Of a DNA stretch of 40,966 nucleotides, positions 7,470 through 14,984 are shown piece after piece. The position numbers and the translations under genes were made by a program. Source of the stretch: Sphingopyxis granuli NBRC 100800 (GTDB taxonomy: Bacteria > Pseudomonadota > Alphaproteobacteria > Sphingomonadales > Sphingomonadaceae); contig NZ_BCUA01000032.1 in NCBI RefSeq assembly GCF_001591045.1, forward strand, positions 1 to 40,966. The letters are read 5' to 3'. Under the pieces are notes generated by a model. That model did not search any database and was not told where the DNA came from. It saw nothing but the letters and a program-made list of their open reading frames with translations. The number at the start of each line of letters is the position of its first letter. Within the stretch, counting starts at the first letter, position 1.

Positions 7470-8861
7470 ATGAACCGCAAGATGCTGATCAAGCTCGCGA
7501 TTTCGGGATTCGTCCTGGGGGCGGGCACGGCGGGCTGCGCAAGCGCAGGCTCGGCGGCGACCGAACCGGCGCGCACCGCCGACGCCGACGCCGCCGCGAA
7601 ACAGGCCGACAAGGCGCGCAGCGCGCTCGAAAAGGGCAAGGCCGCCAAGGCCGTCGCGCTCGCCGAGGCGGCGGTCGCGGGAAGCCCGCGCGACGCCGGT
7701 TATCGCACGTTGCTCGGCCAGGCCTATCTGAACGACGGGCGCTTCGTTTCGGCGAGCACCGCGCTGACCGAGGCGATGGAACTGGGCGCGACCGACAGCA
7801 ACACGGTGATCGCCCTGACGCTCGCCTATATCGCGCAGGGCAAGAATGCGGAGGCAGTGGAATTGCTGCGCGCGCACGACGACACGGTGCCGGCATCCGA
7901 CGCGGGGCTGGCGCTCGCACTCGTCGGCAACAGCGAGGCGTCGCTCTATACGCTCGGCGAAGCCGCACGGGCGCCCGGCGCCGATGCGCGCACGCGCCAG
8001 AATCTCGCGCTCGCCCTCGCGCTTTCGGGACGCTGGGCGCAGGCGCGCATCCTCGCCGCGCAGGACCTGTCGCTCGACAAGGTCGAGGGCCGCATGGCCG
8101 AATGGACGAAACTGGCCGAACAGCCGAACCCCGGGGTCCGCATCGCGACCCTGATCGGCACCAGCATGCGCGCCGACGGCGGTATGCCGGCCCGTCTCGC
8201 GCTGCAGGCCAGCACCGACGCCCGGATGGCTGCGGCCGATGTTCTGGCGCCGATGGCTGCCGCCGACCCGGCGCCGGTCGAGCGCTTTGCGCCGCCGCCG
8301 CCCGTCGTTGCCGACGCCAGCGAAGCGATCCGCGCCGTCGAACTGCCGATGCCCGCGCGCGATGCCCACGGCGTCGTGCCGGTCAGCGACCTGCCGGCAC
8401 CGCCGAAGGCCGAAGCGCCGGTGATCCTCGCCGATGCGGCGCCCTATCGCCACGCGCCGCGCATCGACGGCGAACGGCTGCGTCCGATGCAGCGCGAAGC
8501 GCTCGACATCGCGACCCGGATCGTTCCGCGCGCGATGGGCTTCGACTCGAAGAAGCCGTCGGGATGGGCGGTGCAACTCGGCGCCTATGACAGCCTGGCG
8601 ATCGCGCAGGAAAAATGGGGCGTGCTCAAACGCCGCAACGCGATGCTGGGCCAGTTCCCCGCATCGAGCCACAGCGCGGTGGTCAAGGGACGTACCTTCC
8701 ATCGCCTGACGGTCAACGGCCTTGCGAGCCGCGGCGACGCGACCGAGCTCTGCCGCCAGTTGAAGGCGCAGGGGCAGCAATGCTTCATCCGCCAGATGGG
8801 CGGCAGCGAAAGCATCCAGTGGGCGGCGAAGGCCAGCCCGGTGCGGATGGCGTCGCGCTGA
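7470..8861 (+). CDS. TPR-repeat envelope protein with C-terminal SPOR domain
   Basis: This 463-residue protein begins with a signal sequence ending in GTAGC, which could be a lipobox although the -3 residue is atypical. TPR-like helices run over about residues 40-260 (for example YRTLLGQAYLNDGRF and NLALALALSGRW), recalling TadD-type proteins. A Pro/Ala linker follows, and a SPOR domain (about 350-450, starting at GWAVQLGAYDS) ends the protein. It is the third gene of the ParA operon (26 bases after the previous stop) and matches the layout of the divergent Sel1/SPOR protein. Together they suggest an envelope structure whose placement depends on the ParA ATPase. The exact role is unknown. Confidence 0.85.
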   Translation: MNRKMLIKLAISGFVLGAGTAGCASAGSAATEPARTADADAAAKQADKARSALEKGKAAKAVALAEAAVAGSPRDAGYRTLLGQAYLNDGRFVSASTALTEAMELGATDSNTVIALTLAYIAQGKNAEAVELLRAHDDTVPASDAGLALALVGNSEASLYTLGEAARAPGADARTRQNLALALALSGRWAQARILAAQDLSLDKVEGRMAEWTKLAEQPNPGVRIATLIGTSMRADGGMPARLALQASTDARMAAADVLAPMAAADPAPVERFAPPPPVVADASEAIRAVELPMPARDAHGVVPVSDLPAPPKAEAPVILADAAPYRHAPRIDGERLRPMQREALDIATRIVPRAMGFDSKKPSGWAVQLGAYDSLAIAQEKWGVLKRRNAMLGQFPASSHSAVVKGRTFHRLTVNGLASRGDATELCRQLKAQGQQCFIRQMGGSESIQWAAKASPVRMASR

Positions 8862-8895
8862 GTTTTTCGGCACTCCGGGGGGAGTGAAACGGCAG

Positions 8896-8927
8896 GGGGC
8901 GCGGTGGAAAACCGCGCCCCTTCGCTT
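8896..8927 (+). terminator. Rho-independent-like terminator of the parA operon
   Basis: GGGGCGCGGT (8896-8905) pairs perfectly with ACCGCGCCCC (8911-8920) around a 5-base loop, followed by a short T-containing stretch (TTCGCTT). It lies 35 bases after the last gene of the ParA operon. Confidence 0.7.
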
Positions 8928-8935
8928 GCGGGGCC

Positions 8936-8962
8936 TTGCCGCCATGCCCAATCCGGTATAGA
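8936..8962 (+). promoter_or_regulatory. Candidate trcR promoter
   Basis: TTGCCG (8936-8941) and TATAGA (8957-8962) are separated by 15 bases, a little short. This would start a leader of about 60 bases that includes the hairpin at 8979-9000. Confidence 0.35.
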
Positions 8963-8978
8963 GCGACCGCCAATGTCC

Positions 8979-9010
8979 GGCCGCCCCGCGAGGGGCGGCC
9001 CTTATTATTT
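8979..9010 (+). terminator. Terminator-like hairpin in the trcR leader
   Basis: GGCCGCCCC (8979-8987) pairs perfectly with GGGGCGGCC (8992-9000) around GCGA and is followed by CTTATTATTT. It ends only about 20 bases before the trcR start codon, between the candidate promoter and the gene. It may be an attenuator, or a second stop for the upstream operon. Confidence 0.6.
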
Positions 9011-9030
9011 CCGCTTGGAGAAGAAGCGCC

Positions 9031-9696
9031 ATGGCCCATGCCGATCCGACCCCGCTGATGCCGCACGCGACCGCCGCCTGGCTGGTCGACAACACCGGCC
9101 TGACCTTTGCCCAGATCGCCGAATATTGCGGCATCCACGTGCTGGAAGTGCAGGCGATCGCCGACGAGACCGCGGCGACCAAATATACCGGCCGCGACCC
9201 CGTCCGCGCCAACGAACTGTCGATGGAAGAGATCGAGAAGGGGCAGAAGGACCCCGGCTACCGGTTGAAGATGACGGTGCAGTCGCAGGACACGATCCGC
9301 CGCACGCGCGGCCCGCGCTACACCCCGGTCAGCAAGCGCCAGGACAAGCCCGACGGCATTGCCTGGATCCTCAAGAACCACCCCGAGGTGTCGGACGGCG
9401 CGATCGGCAAGCTGATCGGCACGACGCGCAACACGATCAACGCGATCCGCGAGCGCAGCCACTGGAACAGCGCGAACATCGTTCCCAAGGACCCGGTGAC
9501 GCTCGGCCTCTGCTCGCAGCGCGAACTCGACGCGCTCGTCGCGAAGGCGGCGAAGAAAGCGGGGATCAAGGCGCCCGAAGACAACCGTCTCGAAGGCGAC
9601 CGTGAGGCGCTGCTCGAGGAACTGCGCGCCGAACGCACCGCCGCCGCCGAAGCGCGCGCCGCGGAGGAAATCGACGAAGCCGGCGGCGAAGCCTGA
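9031..9696 (+). CDS. trcR: Cell cycle transcriptional regulator TrcR (DUF1013)
   Basis: This 221-residue protein matches the DUF1013 family, named TrcR after work in Caulobacter where it travels with RNA polymerase and affects cell-cycle transcription. Recognisable parts are the N-terminal MPHATAAWLVDNTGLTFAQI segment, the conserved YTGRDPV and PRYTPVSKRQDKPDGI stretches, and an HTH-like region GAIGKLIGTTRNTINAI around residues 128-144. The C-terminal tail is charged (Glu/Ala/Arg). GGAGAAG lies ahead of the ATG. It is cytosolic and stands alone between the ParA operon and a metallo-hydrolase gene. The hairpin in its leader suggests conditional transcription. Confidence 0.93.
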   Translation: MAHADPTPLMPHATAAWLVDNTGLTFAQIAEYCGIHVLEVQAIADETAATKYTGRDPVRANELSMEEIEKGQKDPGYRLKMTVQSQDTIRRTRGPRYTPVSKRQDKPDGIAWILKNHPEVSDGAIGKLIGTTRNTINAIRERSHWNSANIVPKDPVTLGLCSQRELDALVAKAAKKAGIKAPEDNRLEGDREALLEELRAERTAAAEARAAEEIDEAGGEA

Positions 9697-9720
9697 CGTC
9701 GGCGATGAAGTTTCCATCCT

Positions 9721-9816
9721 CGTCATTGCGGGGAGCCGAGGGGGACGCGGCAATCCGGAGCTGCGCAAACCGCTCTGGATTGCTTCCCCCGGATCAGGTC
9801 CGGGGTCGCAATGACG
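9721..9816. repeat. Dispersed inverted repeat, cgtcattgcg type
   Basis: Outer arms CGTCATTGCG (9721-9730) and CGCAATGACG (9807-9816) are exact reverse complements; inner arms GCAATCC (9750-9756) and GGATTGC (9777-9783) also pair. This layout is typical of a repeat found widely in alphaproteobacterial intergenic DNA. Its right end reaches to 13 bases before the start of the next gene and contains a spurious in-frame ATG at 9811. Confidence 0.8.
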
Positions 9817-9828
9817 GGGAATAGGAAC

Positions 9829-10965
9829 ATGGCGAACGGCGAGGAAGACGATATTCCGGCGACCAGCGGCTCGCCCGATGCGTCGCTGACCCAGGACGAT
9901 AATTTCACCGTCACCAGCCATGCGGGGCTCGCCTATCCGTGGGGCGACGCCGCGCCGGCCGCGGGCGAGACGATCCGCATCGCGAACGGCATCAGCTGGG
10001 CGCGCATCCCGATGCCGGGGTCGCTCGGCCACATCAACAGCTGGCTGCTCGACGACGCCGACGAGGATGGCGAGGGCGTCGCGGTGGTCGATACCGGCAT
10101 CTGCCTGACGATGTGCTCGGACGCGTGGAAGGCGCTCTATGCCGGCGCGCTCGCGGACGTGCGCATCACGCGCGTCTTCGGCACTCACCTCCATCCCGAC
10201 CATATCGGGCTCGCGGGCTGGATCGCGAAGAAGCGCGGGGTGAAGCTGTGGATGACGCGCGGCGAGATGCTGACCGCGCGCGCGATCATCGCCGATTCGA
10301 GCGATACCGCGCCCGAGGAACTGCTCGTCCAGTCGCGCGCCGCGGGCTGGGACGACGCGGCGATCGAGGCGCAGCGCACGCGCGGCTGGAACATGTTCCA
10401 GCGCATGATCTTTCCGCTGCCGCGCGGCTATATGCGGATCGAGGACGGCGACCGCATCGCCATGGGCGCGCACCAGTGGCGCGTCGTGACCGGATCGGGC
10501 CACAGCCCCGAACATGCCTGCCTGTGGAACGAGCGCGAGGGCATATTGGTGTCGGGCGACCAGGTGCTGCCGCGGATCAGTTCGAACGTGTCGGTCAACA
10601 TCACCGAACCCGACGCCGATCCGCTCGGCGAATGGCTCGCGTCGATCGACAAGCTGCTGCGCGTGGTGCCGCCCGACGTGATCACCTGCCCGGCGCACGG
10701 CGAGCCGTTCAAGGGCCTGCACGTCCGCCTGACGGCGCTGCGCGACGAACATCGCATGCGGCTCTACAAGGTCGCGGAGGCGGTGTCCGAACGGCCGATG
10801 CGCGCGGTCGAAACCTTTCCGCTGCTGTTCAGCCGGCCGATCGGCGAGCATAATCTGGGCCTCGCGACCGGCGAGGCGCTCGCGCATCTCAAGCGGCTCG
10901 AGGTCGAAGGCCGGGTGCGCAAGGAAGATCGCGACGGCGTCTGGTGGTATCACGGCGTGGCGTGA
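9829..10965 (+). CDS. MBL-fold metallo-hydrolase with C-terminal winged-helix region
   Basis: This 378-residue protein has the metallo-beta-lactamase fold. The metal-binding motif THLHPDHIG, the later GHSPEH histidine and GDQVL aspartate, and a C-terminal histidine in CPAHGEP are all present, so the dinuclear metal site looks complete. The last 80 residues (GEALAHLKRLEVEGRVRK) resemble the winged-helix segment found in LACTB2-like and related hydrolases. The acidic N-terminus has no signal peptide, so the protein is cytosolic. The start is the ATG at 9829 with GGGGA/AGGA upstream; the ATG six codons earlier lies inside the repeat. The substrate is unknown; thioester or nucleic-acid hydrolysis are both known in related families. 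Confidence 0.9.
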   Translation: MANGEEDDIPATSGSPDASLTQDDNFTVTSHAGLAYPWGDAAPAAGETIRIANGISWARIPMPGSLGHINSWLLDDADEDGEGVAVVDTGICLTMCSDAWKALYAGALADVRITRVFGTHLHPDHIGLAGWIAKKRGVKLWMTRGEMLTARAIIADSSDTAPEELLVQSRAAGWDDAAIEAQRTRGWNMFQRMIFPLPRGYMRIEDGDRIAMGAHQWRVVTGSGHSPEHACLWNEREGILVSGDQVLPRISSNVSVNITEPDADPLGEWLASIDKLLRVVPPDVITCPAHGEPFKGLHVRLTALRDEHRMRLYKVAEAVSERPMRAVETFPLLFSRPIGEHNLGLATGEALAHLKRLEVEGRVRKEDRDGVWWYHGVA

Positions 10966-10982
10966 CGCGCTGATCCCGCGCG

Positions 10983-11006
10983 GAGACGCGAAAAGATAAG
11001 CGTCTC
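10983..11006 (+). terminator. Stem-loop after the MBL hydrolase gene
   Basis: GAGACGC pairs with GCGTCTC across a 10-base A-rich loop, 17 bases after the stop codon. No T-run follows, so it may be Rho-dependent or merely stabilising. Confidence 0.4.
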
Positions 11007-11103
11007 ACACAATGATACGAAGGGGATGAGCTTATGTGCCGCTTCAACCTGAACGGGACAGGCGATAGGGCATTGCGCCTTCAATCTGCATCATCCTTTC
11101 TGC

Positions 11104-11188
11104 CGTTCGTGCTGAGCCTGTCGAAGCACCGTCCTTTTTTTCCGGCGTAAAAAGAAAGGACAGCCCTTCGACAAGCTCAGGGCAAACG
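11104..11188. repeat. Dispersed inverted repeat, ttcgtgctgagc type (copy 1)
   Basis: The left arm reads CGTTCGTGCTGAGCCTGTCG and the right arm CGACAAGCTCAGGGCAAACG, an imperfect inverted repeat with a T/A-rich centre. A better-preserved copy is at 33445-33530. It lies in the 344 bases between 10966 and 11309, which also hold the stem-loop at 10983-11006 and, near 11218-11250, a single arm of a gtcaccccggg-type repeat. No convincing gene was seen there. Confidence 0.8.
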
Positions 11189-11309
11189 ATTCGGATTTTT
11201 AACGCACGATGCTCGAGCGGGATCCCGGATCAAGCCCGGGGTGACGAGGCAGGGAGAGTCACGCGCCGCTTTTCAACTGGTCGCCTTCGCCTTTCGCGGA
11301 CGTGCGGCA

Positions 11310-11588
11310 TCATTCCCCCGGCCGGTGCATTACCCAGCTGAAGGCCATCGCATTGAAGATGGTATAGAGGCCATAGAGCAGCAGCCCGGTGAACCAGTTG
11401 CGCGTCGTGATCGCCAGTGCGCCGACGAGCAGCAGGAATTCGAAGACATAGGTGACGTGCGGCCCCACCTTCTCGGCGAGCGGCCGCACCATCTGCCGCA
11501 CCAGCGGATCGTCGCTTTCCATGAAGGCGCGATGCATGGCGAAATTGCCGACGCCGGCGCAGAAAATGGCGATGATCGCGATCAGCAT
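11310..11588 (-). CDS. Small integral membrane protein
   Basis: This 92-residue protein has three likely membrane helices: residues 1-18 (LIAIIAIFCAGVGNFAM), about 46-64 (YVFEFLLLVGALAI) and about 70-88 (LLLYGLYTIFNAMAF). No family is recognised. It faces away from the DUF481 outer-membrane gene, with 127 bases between the starts. Upstream of the ATG the frame stays open back to a stop and would read as HFHPACPICIP, with no standard start codon; the ribosome site of the chosen ATG is weak. The inner membrane is the likely location. Confidence 0.7.
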   Translation of the reverse strand: MLIAIIAIFCAGVGNFAMHRAFMESDDPLVRQMVRPLAEKVGPHVTYVFEFLLLVGALAITTRNWFTGLLLYGLYTIFNAMAFSWVMHRPGE

Positions 11589-11715
11589 GGGAATGCAGAT
11601 GGGGCAGGCGGGGTGGAAATGCCAGCGGCTTTGCGTTTATGACCGCCTTGGATCGGGACGAAGCCCCTCGATCCGGCCGAAAATTCTCACCTCCCCGTGG
11701 CGAAGGTTCTGTTCG

Positions 11716-12885
11716 ATGATGAAAATTGCGCGCTTGTCGGCTTTCACGGTGCTGATCGCATCGGGCGCCGCGCCTGTCTGCGCCCAGACGTCCGGATCGG
11801 CGGCGTCGCCCTTGTTCATCCCTGCCGGCTTGCCGGCCCTGGTTCCCGAAATCATACCCAAGCCGCTGCCCGATCCGATCCGCGCGATGATCGAGGCGGC
11901 GCTGGAAGGCGGCAAGAAAAGCGAGGTGGAGACGGTGGTGTCGCTCGCCAAGGCGACCAACCCGCGTTCGATCGGCGACATCGACGCGATCCTCGCCGCC
12001 TATGAGGCGCGGCGGAGCGGGGGGTTGCAGGCCGACCCCGACCCGGTGCGCGAGATGCTGGCTGCCGCGATGGCGAGCAAGAAGGACGGCGACGTCGAGG
12101 CGGTCGGCAAGCTCGCCAAGGCGACCAGCCCCCAGAAGGAGGGCGAGATCGACGCGCTGCTGACCGACTATCGCGCCCGCCGCGCCGCGGAAAAGAAAGC
12201 GGCGGCCGACGCGGCGCGCGCCAAGCTCGCGGCCGCGAAATTCTGGGAAAACTGGAAGGGCGAGGGACAGATCGGCGCCACCATCGCCACCGGCAACACG
12301 CGCTCGAAGGGGCTCAGCGCCGGGGTGGCGCTGGCGCGCAAGGGGATCGACTGGAACCACAAGTTCCGCGCCCAGGCCGATTATCAGCGCACCAACGGCC
12401 GAACCTCGGTCGAACGCTTCCTCGTCGAGGTGGAGCCGCAGTATCGCGTCAGCAACCGGGCCTTCGCCTACGGGCTCGGCCGCTGGGAACAGGATCGCAT
12501 CCTCGGCTATGACACGCGCTGGAACCTGTCGGCCGGGCTCGGTTACAAGCTGGTCGACCGCAAGACGCTGTCGCTGAGCATGAAGGGCGGCCCGGCGTGG
12601 CGCGAGGTCGATTTCGTCAGCGGCCTTCGCGACAGCGAACTCACGGGGCTCGCGGGGCTCGATTTCGGCTGGCAGATGTCGCCGACGCTGCGCCTGACGC
12701 AGACCGCTTCGACGGTCGTCGGCAGCAATACCGTGACGACCAGCTCGCTCACCGCGCTCAACGCCAAGCTGACCGGCGCGCTATCGGCGCGCATCGCCTA
12801 TTCGGCGGATATCGACACCCACCCGCCGGCCGGCGTCCGCGAAGTCGACACGCTGACCCGCTTCACCCTCGTCTATGGGTTTTGA
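11716..12885 (+). CDS. DUF481 family outer-membrane protein with duplicated N-terminal unit
   Basis: This 389-residue protein has a signal peptide (cleavage near PVCAQ), then two tandem 49-residue units, a Lys/Ala-rich helix, and a C-terminal DUF481 beta-barrel domain (about 175-389). The barrel shows alternating beta strands (GQIGATIATGNTRSKGLSAG) and ends in the terminal phenylalanine of outer-membrane proteins (TLVYGF). DUF481 proteins are salt-induced outer-membrane proteins of uncertain role. AAGG lies 9 bases before the ATG at 11716; the next ATG, one codon later, is possible. It faces the small membrane protein gene and converges on the VOC gene, whose stop is 9 bases away. Confidence 0.88.
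   Translation: MMKIARLSAFTVLIASGAAPVCAQTSGSAASPLFIPAGLPALVPEIIPKPLPDPIRAMIEAALEGGKKSEVETVVSLAKATNPRSIGDIDAILAAYEARRSGGLQADPDPVREMLAAAMASKKDGDVEAVGKLAKATSPQKEGEIDALLTDYRARRAAEKKAAADAARAKLAAAKFWENWKGEGQIGATIATGNTRSKGLSAGVALARKGIDWNHKFRAQADYQRTNGRTSVERFLVEVEPQYRVSNRAFAYGLGRWEQDRILGYDTRWNLSAGLGYKLVDRKTLSLSMKGGPAWREVDFVSGLRDSELTGLAGLDFGWQMSPTLRLTQTASTVVGSNTVTTSSLTALNAKLTGALSARIAYSADIDTHPPAGVREVDTLTRFTLVYGF
11869..12183 (+). repeat. Tandem 49-residue duplication inside the DUF481 protein
   Basis: Residues 52-100 (PDPIRAMIEAALEGG...) and 108-156 (PDPVREMLAAAMASK...) align over 49 positions with no gap. Shared parts include PDP at the start, SLAKAT/KLAKAT in the middle and DYRARR/AYEARR at the end. 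The units are 168 bases apart. An old internal duplication is the simplest reading. Confidence 0.8.
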
Positions 12886-12894
12886 GGCGAGGGG

Positions 12895-13350
12895 TCAGTC
12901 GAACACCGAAGTCCCGCCGATCCGGCTTCCGTCTTCGAGCAGGCCGGCGCCGGGGACATGGTTGAACTCGATGCGGATGCCGTCGGGGTCCTCGAACAGG
13001 ATCGAATAATAGCCCGGGGCCCAGGGCTCCTCCTGCGGCTCGTGGACGATGACGATGTCGCCGCGATCCTTCAGGAAGCCGTGGAGGCGGTCGACCGCAT
13101 CGCGGTCGCGCATCCGGAAGCAGGCGTGGTGCAGCCCCGGCGCGCTCTGGTCGAAGCGCCGGCCGGCATGTTCGGCGCTGCCGGCGCGGATCCCGATCGC
13201 GGTGCGCCCGCCGACGCCATAGAGCATCGCGTCGCTGTCGAGCACCAGCTTGAGTTCCAGATAGCGGATCAGGTCGCGCCAGAACGCCGTCGAGCGCGCG
13301 AAGTCGCCCGCGGTCAGGATGACGTGAGCGACACCGTTGAGGTCGGACAT
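12895..13350 (-). CDS. VOC family (glyoxalase/dioxygenase superfamily) protein
   Basis: This 151-residue protein has the vicinal oxygen chelate fold: an N-terminal half beginning with GVAHVILTAGDFARSTAFW and a C-terminal half with GLHHACFRMRDRDAVDRLHG and the ending FEDPDGIRIEFNHV. Candidate metal ligands are the histidine in GVAHV, the histidine in GLHHAC and the glutamate in RIEFN. The start at 13350 is where the family begins; an in-frame start 21 codons upstream overlaps the preceding gene. It lies 10 bases after the stop of the M20-like gene, so it is probably the last gene of the LysR-M20-VOC operon. The substrate is unknown. Confidence 0.88.
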   Translation of the reverse strand: MSDLNGVAHVILTAGDFARSTAFWRDLIRYLELKLVLDSDAMLYGVGGRTAIGIRAGSAEHAGRRFDQSAPGLHHACFRMRDRDAVDRLHGFLKDRGDIVIVHEPQEEPWAPGYYSILFEDPDGIRIEFNHVPGAGLLEDGSRIGGTSVFD

Positions 13351-13360
13351 GGCGGCGGGC

Positions 13361-14896
13361 CTATCCGATCGCGGCGAGCGTGTAGAGGAACTCGGCATAG
13401 CCGATCGCGGCATCGACGATCCCGGCGACCTTGGGGTTGGTCGAATCGATCAGATAATATTCGTCCGGCGCATGCGCACCCGATCCGTGACCGATGCCGA
13501 AATGCCCGGCGGGGATCGACACCGGCGGCGCGGTGAAGGTCGCGCCTGGCCAGCTTCCCGCCAGCCGCGCATTGATGTTCGCCTGCACCCCCAATCGCTT
13601 GTAGGTCGCGAGTTCGGCGCGGATCAGCCTGCTGTTCTCGTCGGTCTCGGTCGGGTCGTAGCCGCCCGAAACATTCATCTCGACATCGCCGAATCCATGC
13701 TTGTCGAGGTGCGCGCGCAGCTTCTTCTCGGCCTCGGCGCGCGTCTGGTCGGGGACGAGGCGCAGGTCCAGCTTGGCGACTGCGCGCCCCGGCAGGATCG
13801 TCTTGCCGCCCGGCCCGGTATAACCCGCGACCAGCCCCTCGATATTGACCGTCGGCTCCTGCGCAAGGCGGATCAGCGCATCCTCATAAGGCAGGTCGTC
13901 GATCCAGTGCTGAACGCCGAGCATCTGCTTCTGCTGCGCTTCGTCGAGATGCTTCGCCGCTTCGCGGATCAGCGATTTCTCGCGTTCGGTGAGCGGACGG
14001 ACATTCTCGAACCACCCTTCGATCGCCGGGGTGTTGCCGTCGGGCGTGACGAGGGTGTTGAGCGCCGCGACCAGCCGCCATGCCGGCGAATCGACCATCG
14101 CCTTCAGGCTCGAATGCACGTCGCCCTTCGGCCCGCGCCCCCATTTTTCGCCGCTCGCGACCAGTTCGAGTTCGATCACCCCCTTCGACCCCAGATTGAC
14201 CGCGACATTGCCGTTCCGGTCCTGCCAGCTCGCCGGGATGAAGATGCCGTCGCATTTGCGCAGCGCAGCGAGGATGTTGGGCCGGGTCGCGATCTGGCGG
14301 AAATGCGGCGAGCCGATCTCCTCCTCGCCTTCGCAGACGAGGACGATATTGACCGGCAGCTTCGCCTTGGCGGCGCGGATCGCGTGGAGCGCGGCGAGGA
14401 AGGTCGCCTCCGGCCCCTTCTGGTTCGTGGCGCCGCGCCCGACCATCGACAGGCCGAAACCCGGCTTGTCGACCAACTTGCCCTCGAGCGGCGGCGAGGT
14501 CCATTCGGCGGGGTCGAACTGCTTGACGTCGTACATGAAATAGATGCCGAGCGTACGCGGCGCGCCGACGTCGATGGTGCCGAACACGCCGGGCTGGCCG
14601 TCGGTCGGGACGATCTCGACATTGGTGAAGCCTGCGTCCTTCGCCAGCTCGGCCATATAGGCCGCGCCTTCCGGCATGTTGCGGTTCTCGGCCGCGATCG
14701 AGGGCAGGGCGATCCACTCGCGCAGCCGCTGGACCGACGCTTCCTTGCCCGCCTCGGCCGCCTTGCGGATCGCCGCCATCGGGCCGTCGGCGGCGAGCAT
14801 CGGCAGCGGCCGCATCAGCATCGCCCCCGCGCCGAGCATCGCGGTGCCGCGAATCAGCTCGCGACGATTCCATCCTTCGGTGGCGTGAAAATCCAT
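13361..14896 (-). CDS. Tat-exported M20 family peptidase-like protein
   Basis: This 511-residue protein begins with a twin-arginine signal (NRRELIRGTAML...) and should be periplasmic. The body matches M20 metallopeptidases (Xaa-dipeptidase, acetylornithine deacetylase, DapE). The catalytic glutamate motif EGEEEIGS and the C-terminal histidine in GAHAPDEY are present. Two expected metal ligands are altered: where the family usually has GHYDVQP this protein has FMYDVKQ (His to Met), and where it has RGASDDKG it has RGATNQKG (Asp to Asn). Activity may therefore differ. AGGGGA precedes the ATG at 14896. It lies 88 bases after the LysR gene on the same strand and 10 bases before the VOC gene. Confidence 0.88.
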   Translation of the reverse strand: MDFHATEGWNRRELIRGTAMLGAGAMLMRPLPMLAADGPMAAIRKAAEAGKEASVQRLREWIALPSIAAENRNMPEGAAYMAELAKDAGFTNVEIVPTDGQPGVFGTIDVGAPRTLGIYFMYDVKQFDPAEWTSPPLEGKLVDKPGFGLSMVGRGATNQKGPEATFLAALHAIRAAKAKLPVNIVLVCEGEEEIGSPHFRQIATRPNILAALRKCDGIFIPASWQDRNGNVAVNLGSKGVIELELVASGEKWGRGPKGDVHSSLKAMVDSPAWRLVAALNTLVTPDGNTPAIEGWFENVRPLTEREKSLIREAAKHLDEAQQKQMLGVQHWIDDLPYEDALIRLAQEPTVNIEGLVAGYTGPGGKTILPGRAVAKLDLRLVPDQTRAEAEKKLRAHLDKHGFGDVEMNVSGGYDPTETDENSRLIRAELATYKRLGVQANINARLAGSWPGATFTAPPVSIPAGHFGIGHGSGAHAPDEYYLIDSTNPKVAGIVDAAIGYAEFLYTLAAIG

Positions 14897-14984
14897 GATG
14901 CGTCCCCTGCTTTCCGTTGCAGGGCGGAGTGTTGGGCAAATCGGCTTGCATGGCAAGGCCGCGCGCTCCCGCGCTTCGACCGCG

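Noticed and set aside
9811..9828. Earlier ATG for the metallo-hydrolase
   Set aside because: It lies inside the right arm of the cgtcattgcg repeat, and the ATG at 9829 has the better ribosome site.
7440..10953. Long minus-strand open frames opposite the TPR/SPOR gene and the metallo-hydrolase
   Set aside because: Both lie antisense to genes with clear domains, and no ribosome site or domain was seen.
11034..11150. 38-codon ORF with AAGGGG upstream
   Set aside because: Its second half is translated from the ttcgtgctgagc repeat (giving FVLSLSKHR), a frequent artefact, so coding is unlikely.
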